The position numbers and the translations under genes were made by a program. Source: Planctomycetota bacterium (GTDB lineage: Bacteria; Planctomycetota; Phycisphaerae; WQYP01). Taken from it: a stretch of 41,412 nt of DNA. Below the pieces are notes generated by a model. That model was given only the letters and a program-made list of their open reading frames with translations, was not told the origin of the DNA and searched no databases. Positions 18,233 through 27,320 of the stretch are shown here, in pieces (the first letter of the stretch is position 1; the number at the start of each line of letters is the position of its first letter). Location of the stretch: contig JAJYFE010000018.1 in assembly GCA_021785435.1 (NCBI GenBank), forward strand, positions 1-41,412, written 5' to 3'.

Positions 18233-19231
18233 TCATTCGCGCTGGGTGTGGGGCCCTATGTTTAGCTGCCTCGGTGGCTCGGCGGTGCGATATCCATCTC
18301 CTCCACCGAGCGCTTGCGCCATCTGAGCCTTGGTTTGAAGGGTAGCCTGACGCACTGCTTCGGTCCAATCTCCGGCGGCCCCATTTTCATAGGCTCGCTG
18401 CCGGTAGGCAAAGATGATGGCGCGGCTGACATTCAACACCGCCCCCGCCCCGTTGCGGAAGGCGCTGGCGCAGTCGGCCAGCGATCCGCCCTGGGTGCCC
18501 ACGCCGGGAATGAGAAACAAAGTATGCGGCAGGGCCTGGCGGAGTTCGGCAATCGCCCCTCCGCTGGTCGCCCCCACCACCGCGCCAATATCGCTGAAAC
18601 CGTCGCCGCCCATCAGATCGCGCCCCCATCGTTCGATCAAATCCGCGACGTGCCGGTACAGCGGCCGACCGTCAGCGGCGGCGATGTCCTGTACTTCACC
18701 GGCGGTGGGATTGCTGGTGCGCAGTAACACGAAGACCCCCTTTTGTTGCCGCCGGGCCACGGTTATGAATGGTTTAATGCCATCGCCGCCAAAATACGGA
18801 TTCACCGTCACCGCGTCCGGCCCGCGGAGCTGAACCCCGCCCAATTCCGCATCGGCAAGGTTGCCCTCGGCATACTGTTCCGCCGTATGGCCAATATCGG
18901 CGCGTTTCACATCACCGATCACCAGCAGCCCCAGTTGGCTCGCCTGCTGGACCAACTCGCCATATAGTTTTACGCCCGCTCCGCCATAGCGCTCAAAATA
19001 GGCGCTGTTGATTTTTACGGCCGGTACATGCGCCGCGACGATCCGTAGAATGGTCTGCGAAAATGTGGCGATGGCGGCCACCGCCGCGCCCAAGGTCGGC
19101 GCCTCCCGCCCACCACCCGGCTTAAGCACCGGCGGCAGATTTTCATAAACCGGATCCAGCCCGACCACCAGCGGCGTTTGCTTCGCCGCGATGGCCGCCA
19201 GAAGGCGATCGGAAAAGTGCGCACTACCCAC
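18233..19231 (-). CDS. pyrF: Orotidine 5'-phosphate decarboxylase (type 2)
   Basis: 332 aa from GTG 19231 (MGSAHFSDRLLAAIAAKQTP). It decarboxylates OMP to UMP, the last step of UMP synthesis. 'PLVVGLDPVYENLPP' is the first strand with substrate-binding Asp; 'HVPAVKINSAYFERYGGAG' carries the Lys of strand 2; 'LVIGDVKRADIGHTAEQY' is the catalytic D-x-K-R-x-D-I array; 'FVLLRTSNPTAGEVQD' and 'FLIPGVGTQGG' are the phosphate-binding loops. The 'RTSNP' block and extra length mark the long subfamily found in actinobacteria, planctomycetes and others. It lies downstream of the RNase E/G gene on the same strand, with a 148-base gap. Family B copy 3 follows. Confidence 0.95.
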   Translation of the reverse strand: MGSAHFSDRLLAAIAAKQTPLVVGLDPVYENLPPVLKPGGGREAPTLGAAVAAIATFSQTILRIVAAHVPAVKINSAYFERYGGAGVKLYGELVQQASQLGLLVIGDVKRADIGHTAEQYAEGNLADAELGGVQLRGPDAVTVNPYFGGDGIKPFITVARRQQKGVFVLLRTSNPTAGEVQDIAAADGRPLYRHVADLIERWGRDLMGGDGFSDIGAVVGATSGGAIAELRQALPHTLFLIPGVGTQGGSLADCASAFRNGAGAVLNVSRAIIFAYRQRAYENGAAGDWTEAVRQATLQTKAQMAQALGGGDGYRTAEPPRQLNIGPHTQRE

Positions 19232-19379
19232 GTCCGTACCCTGTTACCACTTATCTTTCGGGCGCCTCGGCCGCCGCCATTCACCGGCTCGCCGCCGGCG
19301 ACCTGAAGCCCGGTGCTTGGGGTTCGCTGGCGGGTCTGGGGCTCTTTCTTCCACCAGAACTTTATCGCTGGACAACGCA

Positions 19380-22109
19380 CTAGACTCCCGCCAGTACGTT
19401 GCCGCGGCTGTCAAACGCCTCCAGCAGCACCGCTTCACCGGCGAGGTTATTGTCGGCCAGGATCGTGATTTTCTTCCGCGCCAGCTCTTCCAACGCGGCT
19501 AAGCGTTTACGCTTGCGGTTCAGCAGCCAGGTCGCCACCGAACCATGCAGGCGCACTTCCAGACGGGCGACACGGGGGTCGAGCAGCAGGGACGCGAGTC
19601 GGCGCAGCACCTCCAGCGAAACGCTTTCGGGGGTTTTGATCAGGGCCGCCCCGTGACAATGCGGACAATCCTGATACAGGCTGCGCTGCAGGCTCGGCTT
19701 GACCCGCTGCCGCGTCATCTCAATCATGCAGAACTGGCTCATCCGCAGAACTTTGGTCTTGGCGCGGTCGTTCTTGAGTTCCTCCCGCAGCAGATGTTCA
19801 ATCTGCCGTTTGTGCCGGTCCTGCCGCATGTCGATAAAGTCGATCACAATCACCCCGCCCAGGTCGCGCAGGCGTAATTGCCGGCAGATTTCCGGAATCG
19901 CGTCCCGATTGATGTTGAACGCGCTTAACTCGGCATCGCGCTGGGCGCGGTACCGGCCGGAGTTCACATCAATCGCCACCAGGGCCTCCGCGGAGTCAAT
20001 TACCAGCGAACCGCCGTTGGCGAGCTCCACCCGTCGTGCGTTGATTTTTTCGATTTCCGGCTCGACCCGATGGCGCTGGAACAGCGGCAACGGATCCGTG
20101 TAAATTTGGACCAGATTCGCGGTCTGCGGATTCACAATCGACAGAAAATCACGAATGCGCTCCGCGACGCCCGGTTCATCCACAATGATCCGGTCGATGT
20201 CGTCCACGGCGAAATCGCGAATGGTGCGAATGACCAGGTCGCTCTCCTGATACAAATCCACCGGCGCCGGCAGGGCCGCCAGGCGCTGGCTGATGCGCTT
20301 CCAAACCCGCACCAGATAATGCAGGTCCTGCTCCAATTCGCGGCGGTTCCGATCAATGCCGGCCGTGCGAATGATAAAGCCCAGATTCTTCGGCGGATGC
20401 AGGTCTTCCAGAATTTTCTTCAGCGCCCGGCGCTGCTGCAGGTCCTCGATTTTCCGGGACACCCCCAGCTGGCTCATGCCCGGCATCATCACCAGGTAGC
20501 GCCCCGGCACGCTGATGTAACTGGTCAGCGAAGGCCCTTTGGCCCCAATGCCCTCTTTAATCACCTGCACAATAATTTCCTGCCCGCGCCGCAGGCACTG
20601 TTGAATAGGCGGACGGCTGTGGCGCGGGGTTTTCCGTCCGACTTTTTCCATCGGCAGCAGATGCTCATTGTCCACTTGCAGATCCGCCGCGTCGGACCAT
20701 TCCCCAGCCAGACGCGGATCGGCTTCCTCGTATACGCCTTCGGGCGCCTCCAGTTCGTAGGCTGCCGCGGCCCCCTCCTCTTCGGCCGCCGCGACCGAAC
20801 CCTGGCGGGCGGCCGCCGATGGTTTTCCCACCGCGCCGCCGCGGCCGTTACCCGGAAAGTACTGCGGATGCAAGTCGCTTAGATGCAAAAAGCCGCTGCG
20901 GCCTATGCCAAAATCGATAAAGGCCGCCTGCAGCGACGGCTCCACGTTAACCACTTTTCCCTTGTAGATATTGCCCACATGCAGTTCGGTGCTGGTGCGC
21001 TCGGTATAGAATTCTTCCAATTGCCCCCCGCTGACCACCGCTATGCGCACTTCCTCCTCATCCGCGGCATTGATCAGCATTTCCCGCGGCGGTCCCTGCC
21101 GCGGCCGGCGCGAAGTCACCGGGGTGGAAACGGTCGGGGCGCTCGCGGGCGCGTCCGGTCGGCCGCTCATCCATTCCTCCAACTCATCGCCATCCGCGGA
21201 GGTCTTCTGCGCTGCGGCGCTGGCCGCAGGCCCACCGGCGCCGGCGGTATCTTCATTTTCCAGGGTGCCGACGCTTCCGTTTGCTTGCGACATCGCGGGT
21301 TGTTCCGCCCACGCCAACGCTTTCCGTTCCGGGCCTTGCGCCGGAAGTTCATCCGTTCCCATGGCGGCGTCGGCCGCGTCTCTGGCGACCACGGCCGAGG
21401 TTCCGCCCTCCGTCAACATTGGCCCGCGTTCCTGCGCCGCCGCGGCCTGCTCCAGTCCGCTTTCCTGCATACCCGCGCCAAGGCCTTGCGCCGGCGGGCG
21501 GTCCGCAGCCGCTTTCTGCTCGGTGCTTTCCGTCCCCTCCTTCCGGGCGCCCCATGTTGCCGCCTGCGCCGGCGTCGGTCTTTCTTGCAACTCTCCCTGG
21601 GCCTGCTCGCGCGGGGCGCCGCTCGGGCGGAACTGGCGCCGCCCATGGCTTGAACCCCCGAACGACCGGCGGCCCAAATGTTGCGTCGCGCCCGGCGCCG
21701 CCCGGGCCACCACTCGCCCCAAGCCTGGTCGGTGCGCCGACGCCAATTGACTCATAATCATCGGTATATTGACCGTATCATCCGGCGGGCTGGGGGGGGA
21801 AATCGGCGCGGTCTGGCTGCCGCGGTCCGTTGCCGCGTCGTCGGGTGGCAGCGCCGGGGGGACCGCGGCGAGAGGGGCCGCGCCGACTACAGAGGCCCCC
21901 GGTTGACCGGTCGGCCCGTTGCTGGGTTCCCGTCCGGCGCCTGGCTGCGGTTGCCGGGCCGTGGCGCTGTTCGAGGGTTGCCGCTGGCCGCGGCCACGAT
22001 GCCGCCGCCCGCCGCGGCGACGCCGGTGCGGGCGTGCTGGCACGGGAGATCGGACACCGTCCGACGCAGGTGCTCGTTGGGAAGAATCGCTCTGCCCGCC
22101 CGCGGCCAT
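19380..22109 (-). CDS. rng: Ribonuclease E/G family protein with long N-terminal extension
   Basis: 909 aa from ATG 22109. Endoribonuclease that matures and degrades RNA. Residues 1 to about 340 are low-complexity (Pro, Gly, Gln, Ala, Arg) with an RRRRGGRRHRGRG basic patch near the start, probably disordered and RNA- or partner-binding. Conserved catalytic part from about 341: MLINAADEEEVRIAVV, an S1 domain ('LHVGNIYKGKVVNVEPSLQA') interrupted by a roughly 80-residue acidic insert, 'GAKGPSLTSYISVPGRYLV', 'GVSRKIED', the metal-binding DVNSG near 711 and D in 'VIVIDFID', and the Zn-link CPHC near 815. No C-terminal scaffold exists, opposite to E. coli RNase E. Whether it should be called rne or rng is uncertain. 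Its upstream region holds repeat A3. Confidence 0.93.
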   Translation of the reverse strand: MAAGGQSDSSQRAPASDGVRSPVPARPHRRRRGGRRHRGRGQRQPSNSATARQPQPGAGREPSNGPTGQPGASVVGAAPLAAVPPALPPDDAATDRGSQTAPISPPSPPDDTVNIPMIMSQLASAHRPGLGRVVARAAPGATQHLGRRSFGGSSHGRRQFRPSGAPREQAQGELQERPTPAQAATWGARKEGTESTEQKAAADRPPAQGLGAGMQESGLEQAAAAQERGPMLTEGGTSAVVARDAADAAMGTDELPAQGPERKALAWAEQPAMSQANGSVGTLENEDTAGAGGPAASAAAQKTSADGDELEEWMSGRPDAPASAPTVSTPVTSRRPRQGPPREMLINAADEEEVRIAVVSGGQLEEFYTERTSTELHVGNIYKGKVVNVEPSLQAAFIDFGIGRSGFLHLSDLHPQYFPGNGRGGAVGKPSAAARQGSVAAAEEEGAAAAYELEAPEGVYEEADPRLAGEWSDAADLQVDNEHLLPMEKVGRKTPRHSRPPIQQCLRRGQEIIVQVIKEGIGAKGPSLTSYISVPGRYLVMMPGMSQLGVSRKIEDLQQRRALKKILEDLHPPKNLGFIIRTAGIDRNRRELEQDLHYLVRVWKRISQRLAALPAPVDLYQESDLVIRTIRDFAVDDIDRIIVDEPGVAERIRDFLSIVNPQTANLVQIYTDPLPLFQRHRVEPEIEKINARRVELANGGSLVIDSAEALVAIDVNSGRYRAQRDAELSAFNINRDAIPEICRQLRLRDLGGVIVIDFIDMRQDRHKRQIEHLLREELKNDRAKTKVLRMSQFCMIEMTRQRVKPSLQRSLYQDCPHCHGAALIKTPESVSLEVLRRLASLLLDPRVARLEVRLHGSVATWLLNRKRKRLAALEELARKKITILADNNLAGEAVLLEAFDSRGNVLAGV

Positions 22110-22630
22110 CGTTGCTTTGCCGGCCTGGAGGGGAACCGTCTGACCCCGGAAAATGGTTGAACTTTTGGGGGATGATTCGTTTTCGTTCGTGTTGATGCCT
22201 TCGCCTCATTAACCGGGGGTTGCCGCCGTCTTATTTGCCGTGGACGAACGGCGCCTCTACGACCCACACCGGGTTATTATATTTATTCATCCAGGACAAG
22301 TCCATTTACTTTTTACCCACTTGCCTGGTCCGGGTGAGGCCAGATTTCTTGGCAAACGCCGGCCATCGGCCATGGCACCAGGGCCCCAACGTCTCACTTA
22401 GCGGCGGCATTCATGCCGCCCGCGGGCATGTCCTTGCCACAAAATCTGGCCACACCCGCCGGGTCCTGGAATTGCTTCCTTCCATTTTCACCTTCCATTT
22501 TTACCTTTTACTTATTCGCCGGGCCGTGGACGGTAAGTAAGCCAAGCCGCGCCCGTAAGGAAGCGCCTCACCGCGGGCCGAAACGATGAAATTCTCCGTC
22601 AGCCGAGCCGCGCCCATAAGGAAGCGCCCC
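22110..22630. other. Intergenic region between the RNase E/G gene and the DUF4416 gene
   Basis: About 520 bases with no supported gene. Contains repeat A3 (22332-22457), TTTACTTTTTACCC and CATTTTTACCTTTTACTT pyrimidine runs (about 22303-22320 and 22480-22515), and a short local repeat GCCGCGCCCGTAAGGAAGCG / GCCGCGCCCATAAGGAAGCG at about 22544-22563 and 22608-22627. Confidence 0.55.
22332..22457 (+). repeat. Dispersed repeat family A, copy 3
   Basis: Starts GGGTGAGGCCAGATTTCTTG, ends AAATCTGGCCACACCC. Contains CTTAGCGGCGGCATTCATGC and GGGCATGTCCTTGCC, matching copy 4; the left middle part (GGCCATCGGCCATGG) is more diverged. Confidence 0.85.
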
Positions 22631-23185
22631 TTACGGCGTCTGGAGGATCTGCTGGAGCTGCTGTAAATAACAGGCGCGGGCCTTTTCAAAGAAACGCTGC
22701 GCCGCGGGAGTCTGATAGTCCGCGTAAGTCCACGGCCAGGCCGTCCAGCGGTTCGCCGACCAATGCAGCGTTACCTCGGCATAAATGCCATCCGCCAGAT
22801 ACACCCGGTGGCTGTGATCCTTGGTGGTCGCCAGCACCACCTTGTATCGGCTCACGTAGCCCGGGTCCACGTTCACCGGCCGCGGCACGGGGCTGGGCGA
22901 AAACTGGCGGGCCAGCAGAACTTCCGCCATATTGGTTTCCAGCTTGCACTTGGCCAACTGCTCCGGCGCGAACAGCGTCGAAAACCGCACCCATTGCCGC
23001 AGCAGGTCGCGGCCCATCTGATCCTGATAATAATCGGTGAAGCGGAAGGCGATGGTTTCGGAAACGTCATCGACGGCGCCGTACCATTGGGACAACTCGT
23101 GCCGGGCTGCGGCCAAAAACTGTTCGTTAGCCGCCAGCAAGCCGGCGAAACGTAAGACGGGCAGGGGGGCGGTGGGAACACCCAT
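22631..23185 (-). CDS. DUF4416 family protein
   Basis: 184 aa from ATG 23185 (MGVPTAPLPVLRFAGLLAAN). Function unknown. The family pattern is clear along the whole length: 'SETIAFRFTDYYQDQMGRDL', 'FAPEQLAKCKLETNMAEVL', 'PRPVNVDPGYVSRYKVVLAT' followed by TKDHSHRVYLADGIYAEVTL and 'WPWTYADY'. The DPGY, TKDHxHR and YAEVTL blocks are the strongly conserved ones. Members are found mainly in Planctomycetota and delta-proteobacterial groups, which supports the taxonomic guess. Cytosolic, no signal. It lies between the M19 peptidase and the RNase E/G gene on the same strand, with gaps too wide for a tight operon. Confidence 0.9.
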   Translation of the reverse strand: MGVPTAPLPVLRFAGLLAANEQFLAAARHELSQWYGAVDDVSETIAFRFTDYYQDQMGRDLLRQWVRFSTLFAPEQLAKCKLETNMAEVLLARQFSPSPVPRPVNVDPGYVSRYKVVLATTKDHSHRVYLADGIYAEVTLHWSANRWTAWPWTYADYQTPAAQRFFEKARACYLQQLQQILQTP

Positions 23186-23483
23186 ACTTGAGCCTTCACG
23201 TGAAGTCAATAGGAACGCGGAATGAATCAGTAGCAGGCATGATCCTACATGCCGTCGGGCCACAGCCCGTTTTGGTTCGCGGCAACGGCAGACCCACGGC
23301 ACATCGGAGTGTGCCTACTACAGTACCAGGTCGAAGATCCGCCACGGTGGACACACCCTCCCGCTAGCTATCGGAAGCCGTCGAACCAGCGGGCCAGCCA
23401 TGGCATTTCGAGCGGTATCCACAGGGGCGGATCTTCCACCTGCTGCCGCGGGGCCATCGAACGCCGCTGGCGAGTCCAATGAT

Positions 23484-24653
23484 TCATCGCGCCTTCCCGC
23501 TTAGTTTAAGAAAACGCTCCCAGTTGCCATGGGCAAACTGTTCGATCTGCGGATCGGATAAGCCCGCGGCACTTAAGGCTTCGGCCAGCCGCACCAAGTC
23601 AGCGGGCCGACGCAGCTCCAGCGGCAGGTCGGCTGCGGAAAAACCGCCGTCCATATCGGAACCCAGGCCGATCAAATCCGGCCGCCCCGTCAAGTCCAGA
23701 ATATGCTGGACATGCCGCACCACATCGGCCAGCCGCGCCGGTCGTCCCACCGCCAGAAACCGGCCGTACAGATTAATGCCGATCATCCCTTCCGCCCTGG
23801 CCAGGGCCACAATCTGCTGATCCGAGAGATGGCGTTCGCCATACGGCGCACCTGCCAGCAGCGCTCGGCAATTGCTGTGCGAGGCAACCTTGGGACCTTT
23901 CGCGCGGTCCAATAACGCCCAGAAAGCCGCCTCGGAAAGATGGGTGACATCATGCACCATTTCCAGGCGATCGGCTTGGTCGATCAGCCGCAATCCACCC
24001 GGCGTGATGCCGCCGCCGCTATGATCGCCGCCGGCCCACGCGGTCCCTTGCACCCAGGTTAGCGCGAGCATCCGCACCCCCTGCTCGTGTAGCCGTTCCA
24101 GATCATCCACGCTGCGAACGCCGGCGGCGCCCTCCAGCAGGATAAGCACCTCCAGCGGCGGGGCGGATGGGGCTTTAGTCCTGGAGGCGTTTTCTTCGCG
24201 TCCCCGGAGCTCCGCGGCGCGCCCTCGGCTGCTGGGCCATCGCTTTTCAATTTTATCGCTTACGCCGGCCTTTTCCTGTCGGCGCCCACCGTGCCGCACG
24301 CCTCCCCGTCCCCACTGTCCGCCCTGTGCTTTTTCGCCGGCGCCGTCCAGAATGATCAGCCGGCCCTCATCCTGCCACTCTCGATAGATCGCCAATTGTT
24401 TCAGCGAAGCCTCCAATGCCTCCTGGGCCGTGCCGTAACACCATGGGCCGGTCGGTGCACTGGGCGCAGTGGAACCCTGGCGCGGCTCAATGAAAATCGT
24501 GGCCACCGCACGCCGCACCCCGCCCGCCGCCAGGGCAGGAAACGTTACCGCGGCCGGACCGGCTGGTTCATGGATGTCCGCCAGGTCCGCGTGCATGTCC
24601 CGGCCCGTTTGCGCCAGATACGCCAAATCCAGATGACCGTCAAACCAATCCAT
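23484..24653 (-). CDS. Membrane dipeptidase-type peptidase M19 (renal dipeptidase family)
   Basis: 389 aa from ATG 24653 (MDWFDGHLDLAYLAQTGRDM). Zn-dependent dipeptidase of the amidohydrolase superfamily. Metal ligands: HLD at residues 7-9 in 'DGHLDLAYL', His in 'MVHDVTHLSEAAFWALLDRA', and 'VASHSNCRALL' with its His; 'LGSDMDGGF' holds the late Asp. An insert of about 70 charged residues (around residues 110-185, RQEKAGVSDKIEKRWPSSRG) interrupts the usual fold after the first third. No signal peptide or lipobox, so it is probably cytoplasmic despite the family name. The long open frame upstream overlaps repeat B2 and is not part of the gene. Confidence 0.9.
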   Translation of the reverse strand: MDWFDGHLDLAYLAQTGRDMHADLADIHEPAGPAAVTFPALAAGGVRRAVATIFIEPRQGSTAPSAPTGPWCYGTAQEALEASLKQLAIYREWQDEGRLIILDGAGEKAQGGQWGRGGVRHGGRRQEKAGVSDKIEKRWPSSRGRAAELRGREENASRTKAPSAPPLEVLILLEGAAGVRSVDDLERLHEQGVRMLALTWVQGTAWAGGDHSGGGITPGGLRLIDQADRLEMVHDVTHLSEAAFWALLDRAKGPKVASHSNCRALLAGAPYGERHLSDQQIVALARAEGMIGINLYGRFLAVGRPARLADVVRHVQHILDLTGRPDLIGLGSDMDGGFSAADLPLELRRPADLVRLAEALSAAGLSDPQIEQFAHGNWERFLKLSGKAR

Positions 24654-24740
24654 GATCACTATCCCGCGGAATCTTTGCACCTCGCGCCAATTTGCCTTCG
24701 TGCAGCGGTGTGGAAACCACCGATTACACAACGCGGCGAA

Positions 24741-24899
24741 GCCGCCACCAAAATATATAGCCCCCGGTCCGCACGGAGGCGGATCGAGGAGTCGCCCTTG
24801 GAGACCTTGCCGGGGGTGGCGGTCCGCCGCCCAACACGCTGTTCTGATGACGAACAAAAATCTTCGGGCCTCGCGAAGAAACACGCGGATTGTGATACA
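24741..24899 (+). repeat. Dispersed repeat family B, copy 2 (internal 32-base deletion)
   Basis: Starts GCCGCCACCAAAATATATAG, contains CCCCCGGTCCGCACGGAGGC and GGAGACCTTGCCGGGGGTGG, ends with AAATCTTCGGGCC and GATTGTGATAC. Compared with copies 1 and 3 it lacks the block between two GGCGG words, as expected from deletion between short direct repeats. Confidence 0.8.
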
Positions 24900-25311
24900 G
24901 CGTGCCAACTCTTGGGCTGTCCAATTCGCTCCCGTCACCTTTAATTCCGCGCTTTCGACCTGGGCGGTTTACCCGCCGCCTTTGTGCGGCCGCCCTTTTT
25001 CCGGCGGACGGGCTGGTCGTCTCCGCAAATCTGCCCAAATCCCTATCACAATCCTTCACAACCTTCGCGGCTTCGCGTGAACCCGTCACCCGGTTTCCGA
25101 TCGCCGACAATCTCACGCCAAGGCGCGAAGGCCCGACGACGCACCGAAAAAATAGCAACCGGGTTTAACCGCCTTGAAAATATTTCACGTTCTTCGCGCC
25201 GCAGTTTAGTCGCCACGGCGACCGTGAACTATCGTCCGTCTCGGCATTTTGGCGGTGATTCAGCCGCCGCGGCGATCAGGCCGCGCCGCGTCAAGCATGA
25301 TCTTTTCGCGG
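24900..25311. other. Intergenic region downstream of parB
   Basis: About 410 bases, no gene supported. Contains repeated GGCGCGAAGG / TTCGCGG words and the short GTCGCCACGGCGAC stem near 25210. No clear terminator for parB. Confidence 0.45.
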
Positions 25312-26250
25312 CTATGAAAATTTCTCCACGATCCGGTCGAAGTCATCCAACGACAAATATTGAATCACAATCCTTCCCCGTCCCTTGCGCCGGGCGGGAA
25401 ATATCCGCAGCTTAACCCCGAGTTTACGCGATAGTTCCTGTTCCGTCTCCACGATATGCGCGCTTTTCAGAACGCGGCCGGGCGCGACCCCCGCCGCCGC
25501 GCCGCCGGCGGGAGGGAGGCTCGCCCGCGCCATTTCCTCCAACTGGCGGACGCTGGCGCCGCTTTCCACGGCCCGGCGGGCCAGCCTTTCCTGCCGGGCC
25601 GGATCCTCCACCCCAGCCAGGACTTTGGCGTGCCCAGCCGAAAGGGCGCCGCTGGATAGCGAGTGTTGTACATATGTACATAGGTCTGTCAATCGCAGGA
25701 AATTGCTCACCGTGGCCCGTTCTTCGCCTAACCGCTCGGCCGCCTGGGCATGGGTCAGATGGAACCGCTCAATGTAGTTGCGGTAAGCCCTGGCCCGCTC
25801 GATGGGATTTAAATCCCTCCGCTGGATATTCTCAATCAAGGCCCACTCCACCTGGTTTTCCATGGTGCTGTCGGTACGCACGATCGCGGGAATCGCCGCC
25901 ATCCCCGCCAACTTCGCCGCTCGAAGCCGGCGGTGCCCGGATACTAATCTGTAGCGGCCATCGTTCGGCTTAAGTAAAACTGGCTGCAAGACGCCGTGAA
26001 TACGAATCGAATCCGCCAACTCCTTTAGTGCCGCAGCATCGATGGTATCCCTCGGCTGATCTGGGTTCTCATCGATGTGCTCGATCGGAATTTCTCGAAC
26101 ATCAATTCGCGGCGGCATTTGGTTTGGCCCGATATGCGCCGTGCCTGCATCCTGTTCTTTCCCTTCCACATCTCGGCGCCCCGCTACCACATCCGTTGGT
26201 ATCAGAGAACTTAGGCCTCTCCCCAGGCGCGACCGTGGATTTGCGGACAT
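25312..26250 (-). CDS. parB: Chromosome partitioning protein ParB
   Basis: 312 aa from ATG 26250 (MSANPRSRLGRGLSSLIP). CTP-dependent clamp that binds parS and spreads to organise the origin region. In order: N-terminal 'RLGRGLSSLIP' ParA-interaction peptide; 'IPIEHIDENPDQPRD' and 'ELADSIRIHGVLQPVLL'; the CTP-binding 'YRLVSGHRRLRAAKLAGM' (GxxRxxA) and 'ALIENIQRRDLNPIERARAY' (ENxQR) motifs; helix-turn-helix 'THAQAAERLGEERATVSNFL'; C-terminal dimerisation part 'GRIVIQYLSLDDFDRIVEKF'. The upstream frame into MFHVEH is only the parS site being read through. parA is not adjacent in this window, unlike the common soj-spo0J pair. Confidence 0.95.
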   Translation of the reverse strand: MSANPRSRLGRGLSSLIPTDVVAGRRDVEGKEQDAGTAHIGPNQMPPRIDVREIPIEHIDENPDQPRDTIDAAALKELADSIRIHGVLQPVLLKPNDGRYRLVSGHRRLRAAKLAGMAAIPAIVRTDSTMENQVEWALIENIQRRDLNPIERARAYRNYIERFHLTHAQAAERLGEERATVSNFLRLTDLCTYVQHSLSSGALSAGHAKVLAGVEDPARQERLARRAVESGASVRQLEEMARASLPPAGGAAAGVAPGRVLKSAHIVETEQELSRKLGVKLRIFPARRKGRGRIVIQYLSLDDFDRIVEKFS

Positions 26251-26275
26251 GGCAGGTCCTCCAAGTTCAGGTGAA

Positions 26276-26291
26276 TGTTCCACGTGGAACA
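26276..26291. promoter_or_regulatory. parS centromere site
   Basis: TGTTCCACGTGGAACA, a perfect 16-bp palindrome equal to the classical bacterial parS. It lies 25 bases upstream of the parB start. Presence suggests that the window is near the chromosome origin and that ParB may load over its own promoter. Confidence 0.95.
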
Positions 26292-26410
26292 TTCTCGATG
26301 CACAACCTCGTCCTGTCAAGCAATTCCCATTCGCGGTCACATTCAATCTCCCCAAGTCCGCCTGGAGGCGGATCAGCTACGGCGGACCGGGGCACAGCGC
26401 AGCCCCTCCC

Positions 26411-26518
26411 CAAACCAATCAACCCGGGGCAGAACGCAGCGCCGCCCCTGCTGACCGTGATGGTAGCCATAGGGGATACTCAAACCAATCAAGCCGGGGC
26501 AGAGCGCAGCGCCGCCCC
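26411..26518. repeat. Two 38-bp direct repeats with 70-bp period
   Basis: CAAACCAATCAACCCGGGGC... at 26411-26448 and CAAACCAATCAAGCCGGGGC... at 26481-26518 agree at 36 of 38 positions. A third partial unit (CCGGGGCACAGCGCAG) precedes at about 26384-26408. They lie between parB/parS and the macrodomain gene. Confidence 0.8.
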
Positions 26519-26593
26519 GGATCCCAGCCCTCATCGAAAACGTCTCGTCCGCTGTGCCTATGGTTGGTTAACTTTTCGGACTTGTTTTCTACC

Positions 26594-27118
26594 CTACGCC
26601 CCACACAACTCCGCCAGTACCGTCTCGTACGCCCGTGCAATATCCGCACTAAAGCATACCAGCAGAACCCGCTCAATGCTCCTGTCTCCACCCAGGAAAG
26701 ACGCGATGGTCTCCACCGCCACCCGCGCCGCCTGGTCGATAGGATAGCCGTATACGCCGCAACTGATTGCTGGGAACGCGATCGACCGCACGGAGTTTTC
26801 GACCGCCAGCTCCAAGGCGCGGCGGTAGCAGGATGCCAGCAATTCCGGTTCGCCGTGTCTGCCGTCGCGCCACACCGGCCCAACGGTATGAATGATCCAA
26901 CGCGCCGGCAGCTTAAATCCTGGCGTCACTTTCGCCTGCCCCGTCCGGCACCCGCCCAGCTTCCGGCAAAATGCCAGCAGCTCCGCTCCGGCGGCTCGGT
27001 GAATCGCCCCGTCCACCCCGCCGCCGCCCAGCAAACTCGTATTGGCCGCATTCACAATCGCATCTACCCGCAGCGTGGTGATATCACCGCGAACGATTTC
27101 GATACGCTCTTCCGCCAT
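26594..27118 (-). CDS. Macrodomain protein (O-acetyl-ADP-ribose deacetylase-like)
   Basis: 174 aa from ATG 27118 ([20 protein letters not shown]). A single macrodomain: '[20 protein letters not shown]', '[16 protein letters not shown]' (the [10 protein letters not shown] motif that binds ADP-ribose), '[20 protein letters not shown]', 'HTVGPVW', '[15 protein letters not shown]' (the second ADP-ribose loop). These match the YmdB/MacroD class that hydrolyses O-acetyl-ADP-ribose or mono-ADP-ribosyl groups. All substrate-binding residues seem present. It stands alone between parB and repeat A4; an upstream GTG/ATG-like extension at 27142 is unnecessary. Confidence 0.94.
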   Translation of the reverse strand: MAEERIEIVRGDITTLRVDAIVNAANTSLLGGGGVDGAIHRAAGAELLAFCRKLGGCRTGQAKVTPGFKLPARWIIHTVGPVWRDGRHGEPELLASCYRRALELAVENSVRSIAFPAISCGVYGYPIDQAARVAVETIASFLGGDRSIERVLLVCFSADIARAYETVLAELCGA

Positions 27119-27197
27119 GCGCCACCTCACGATTGATACCAATTTTCAACGCCCATCTCCTTGCTGTCAACCCACAACCCCCTTTTCTTCGTCCACC

Positions 27198-27320
27198 GGG
27201 TGTGGCCAGATTTCTTGGCCAATACCCATCAGCAGCGACAGCGCCAAATCCCCAGCCGTCTTAGCGGCGGCATTTATGCCGTCCGTGGGCACGTCCTTGC
27301 CTCAAGATCCGGCCACACCC
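27198..27320 (+). repeat. Dispersed repeat family A, copy 4
   Basis: The best-preserved copy: GGGTGTGGCCAGATTTCTTG at the left, AGATCCGGCCACACCC at the right; interior AGCGACAGCGCCAAATCCCC, GTCTTAGCGGCGGCATTTAT, GGGCACGTCCTTGCC. TCGTCCA occurs close to both ends (27189-27195 and 27321-27327), possibly a target-site duplication. Confidence 0.88.

Noticed and set aside
24654-24938. 95-codon N-terminal extension of the M19 peptidase
   Set aside because: It reads through repeat B2 and has no similarity to the family; MDWFDGHLDLAYL is the natural N-terminus.
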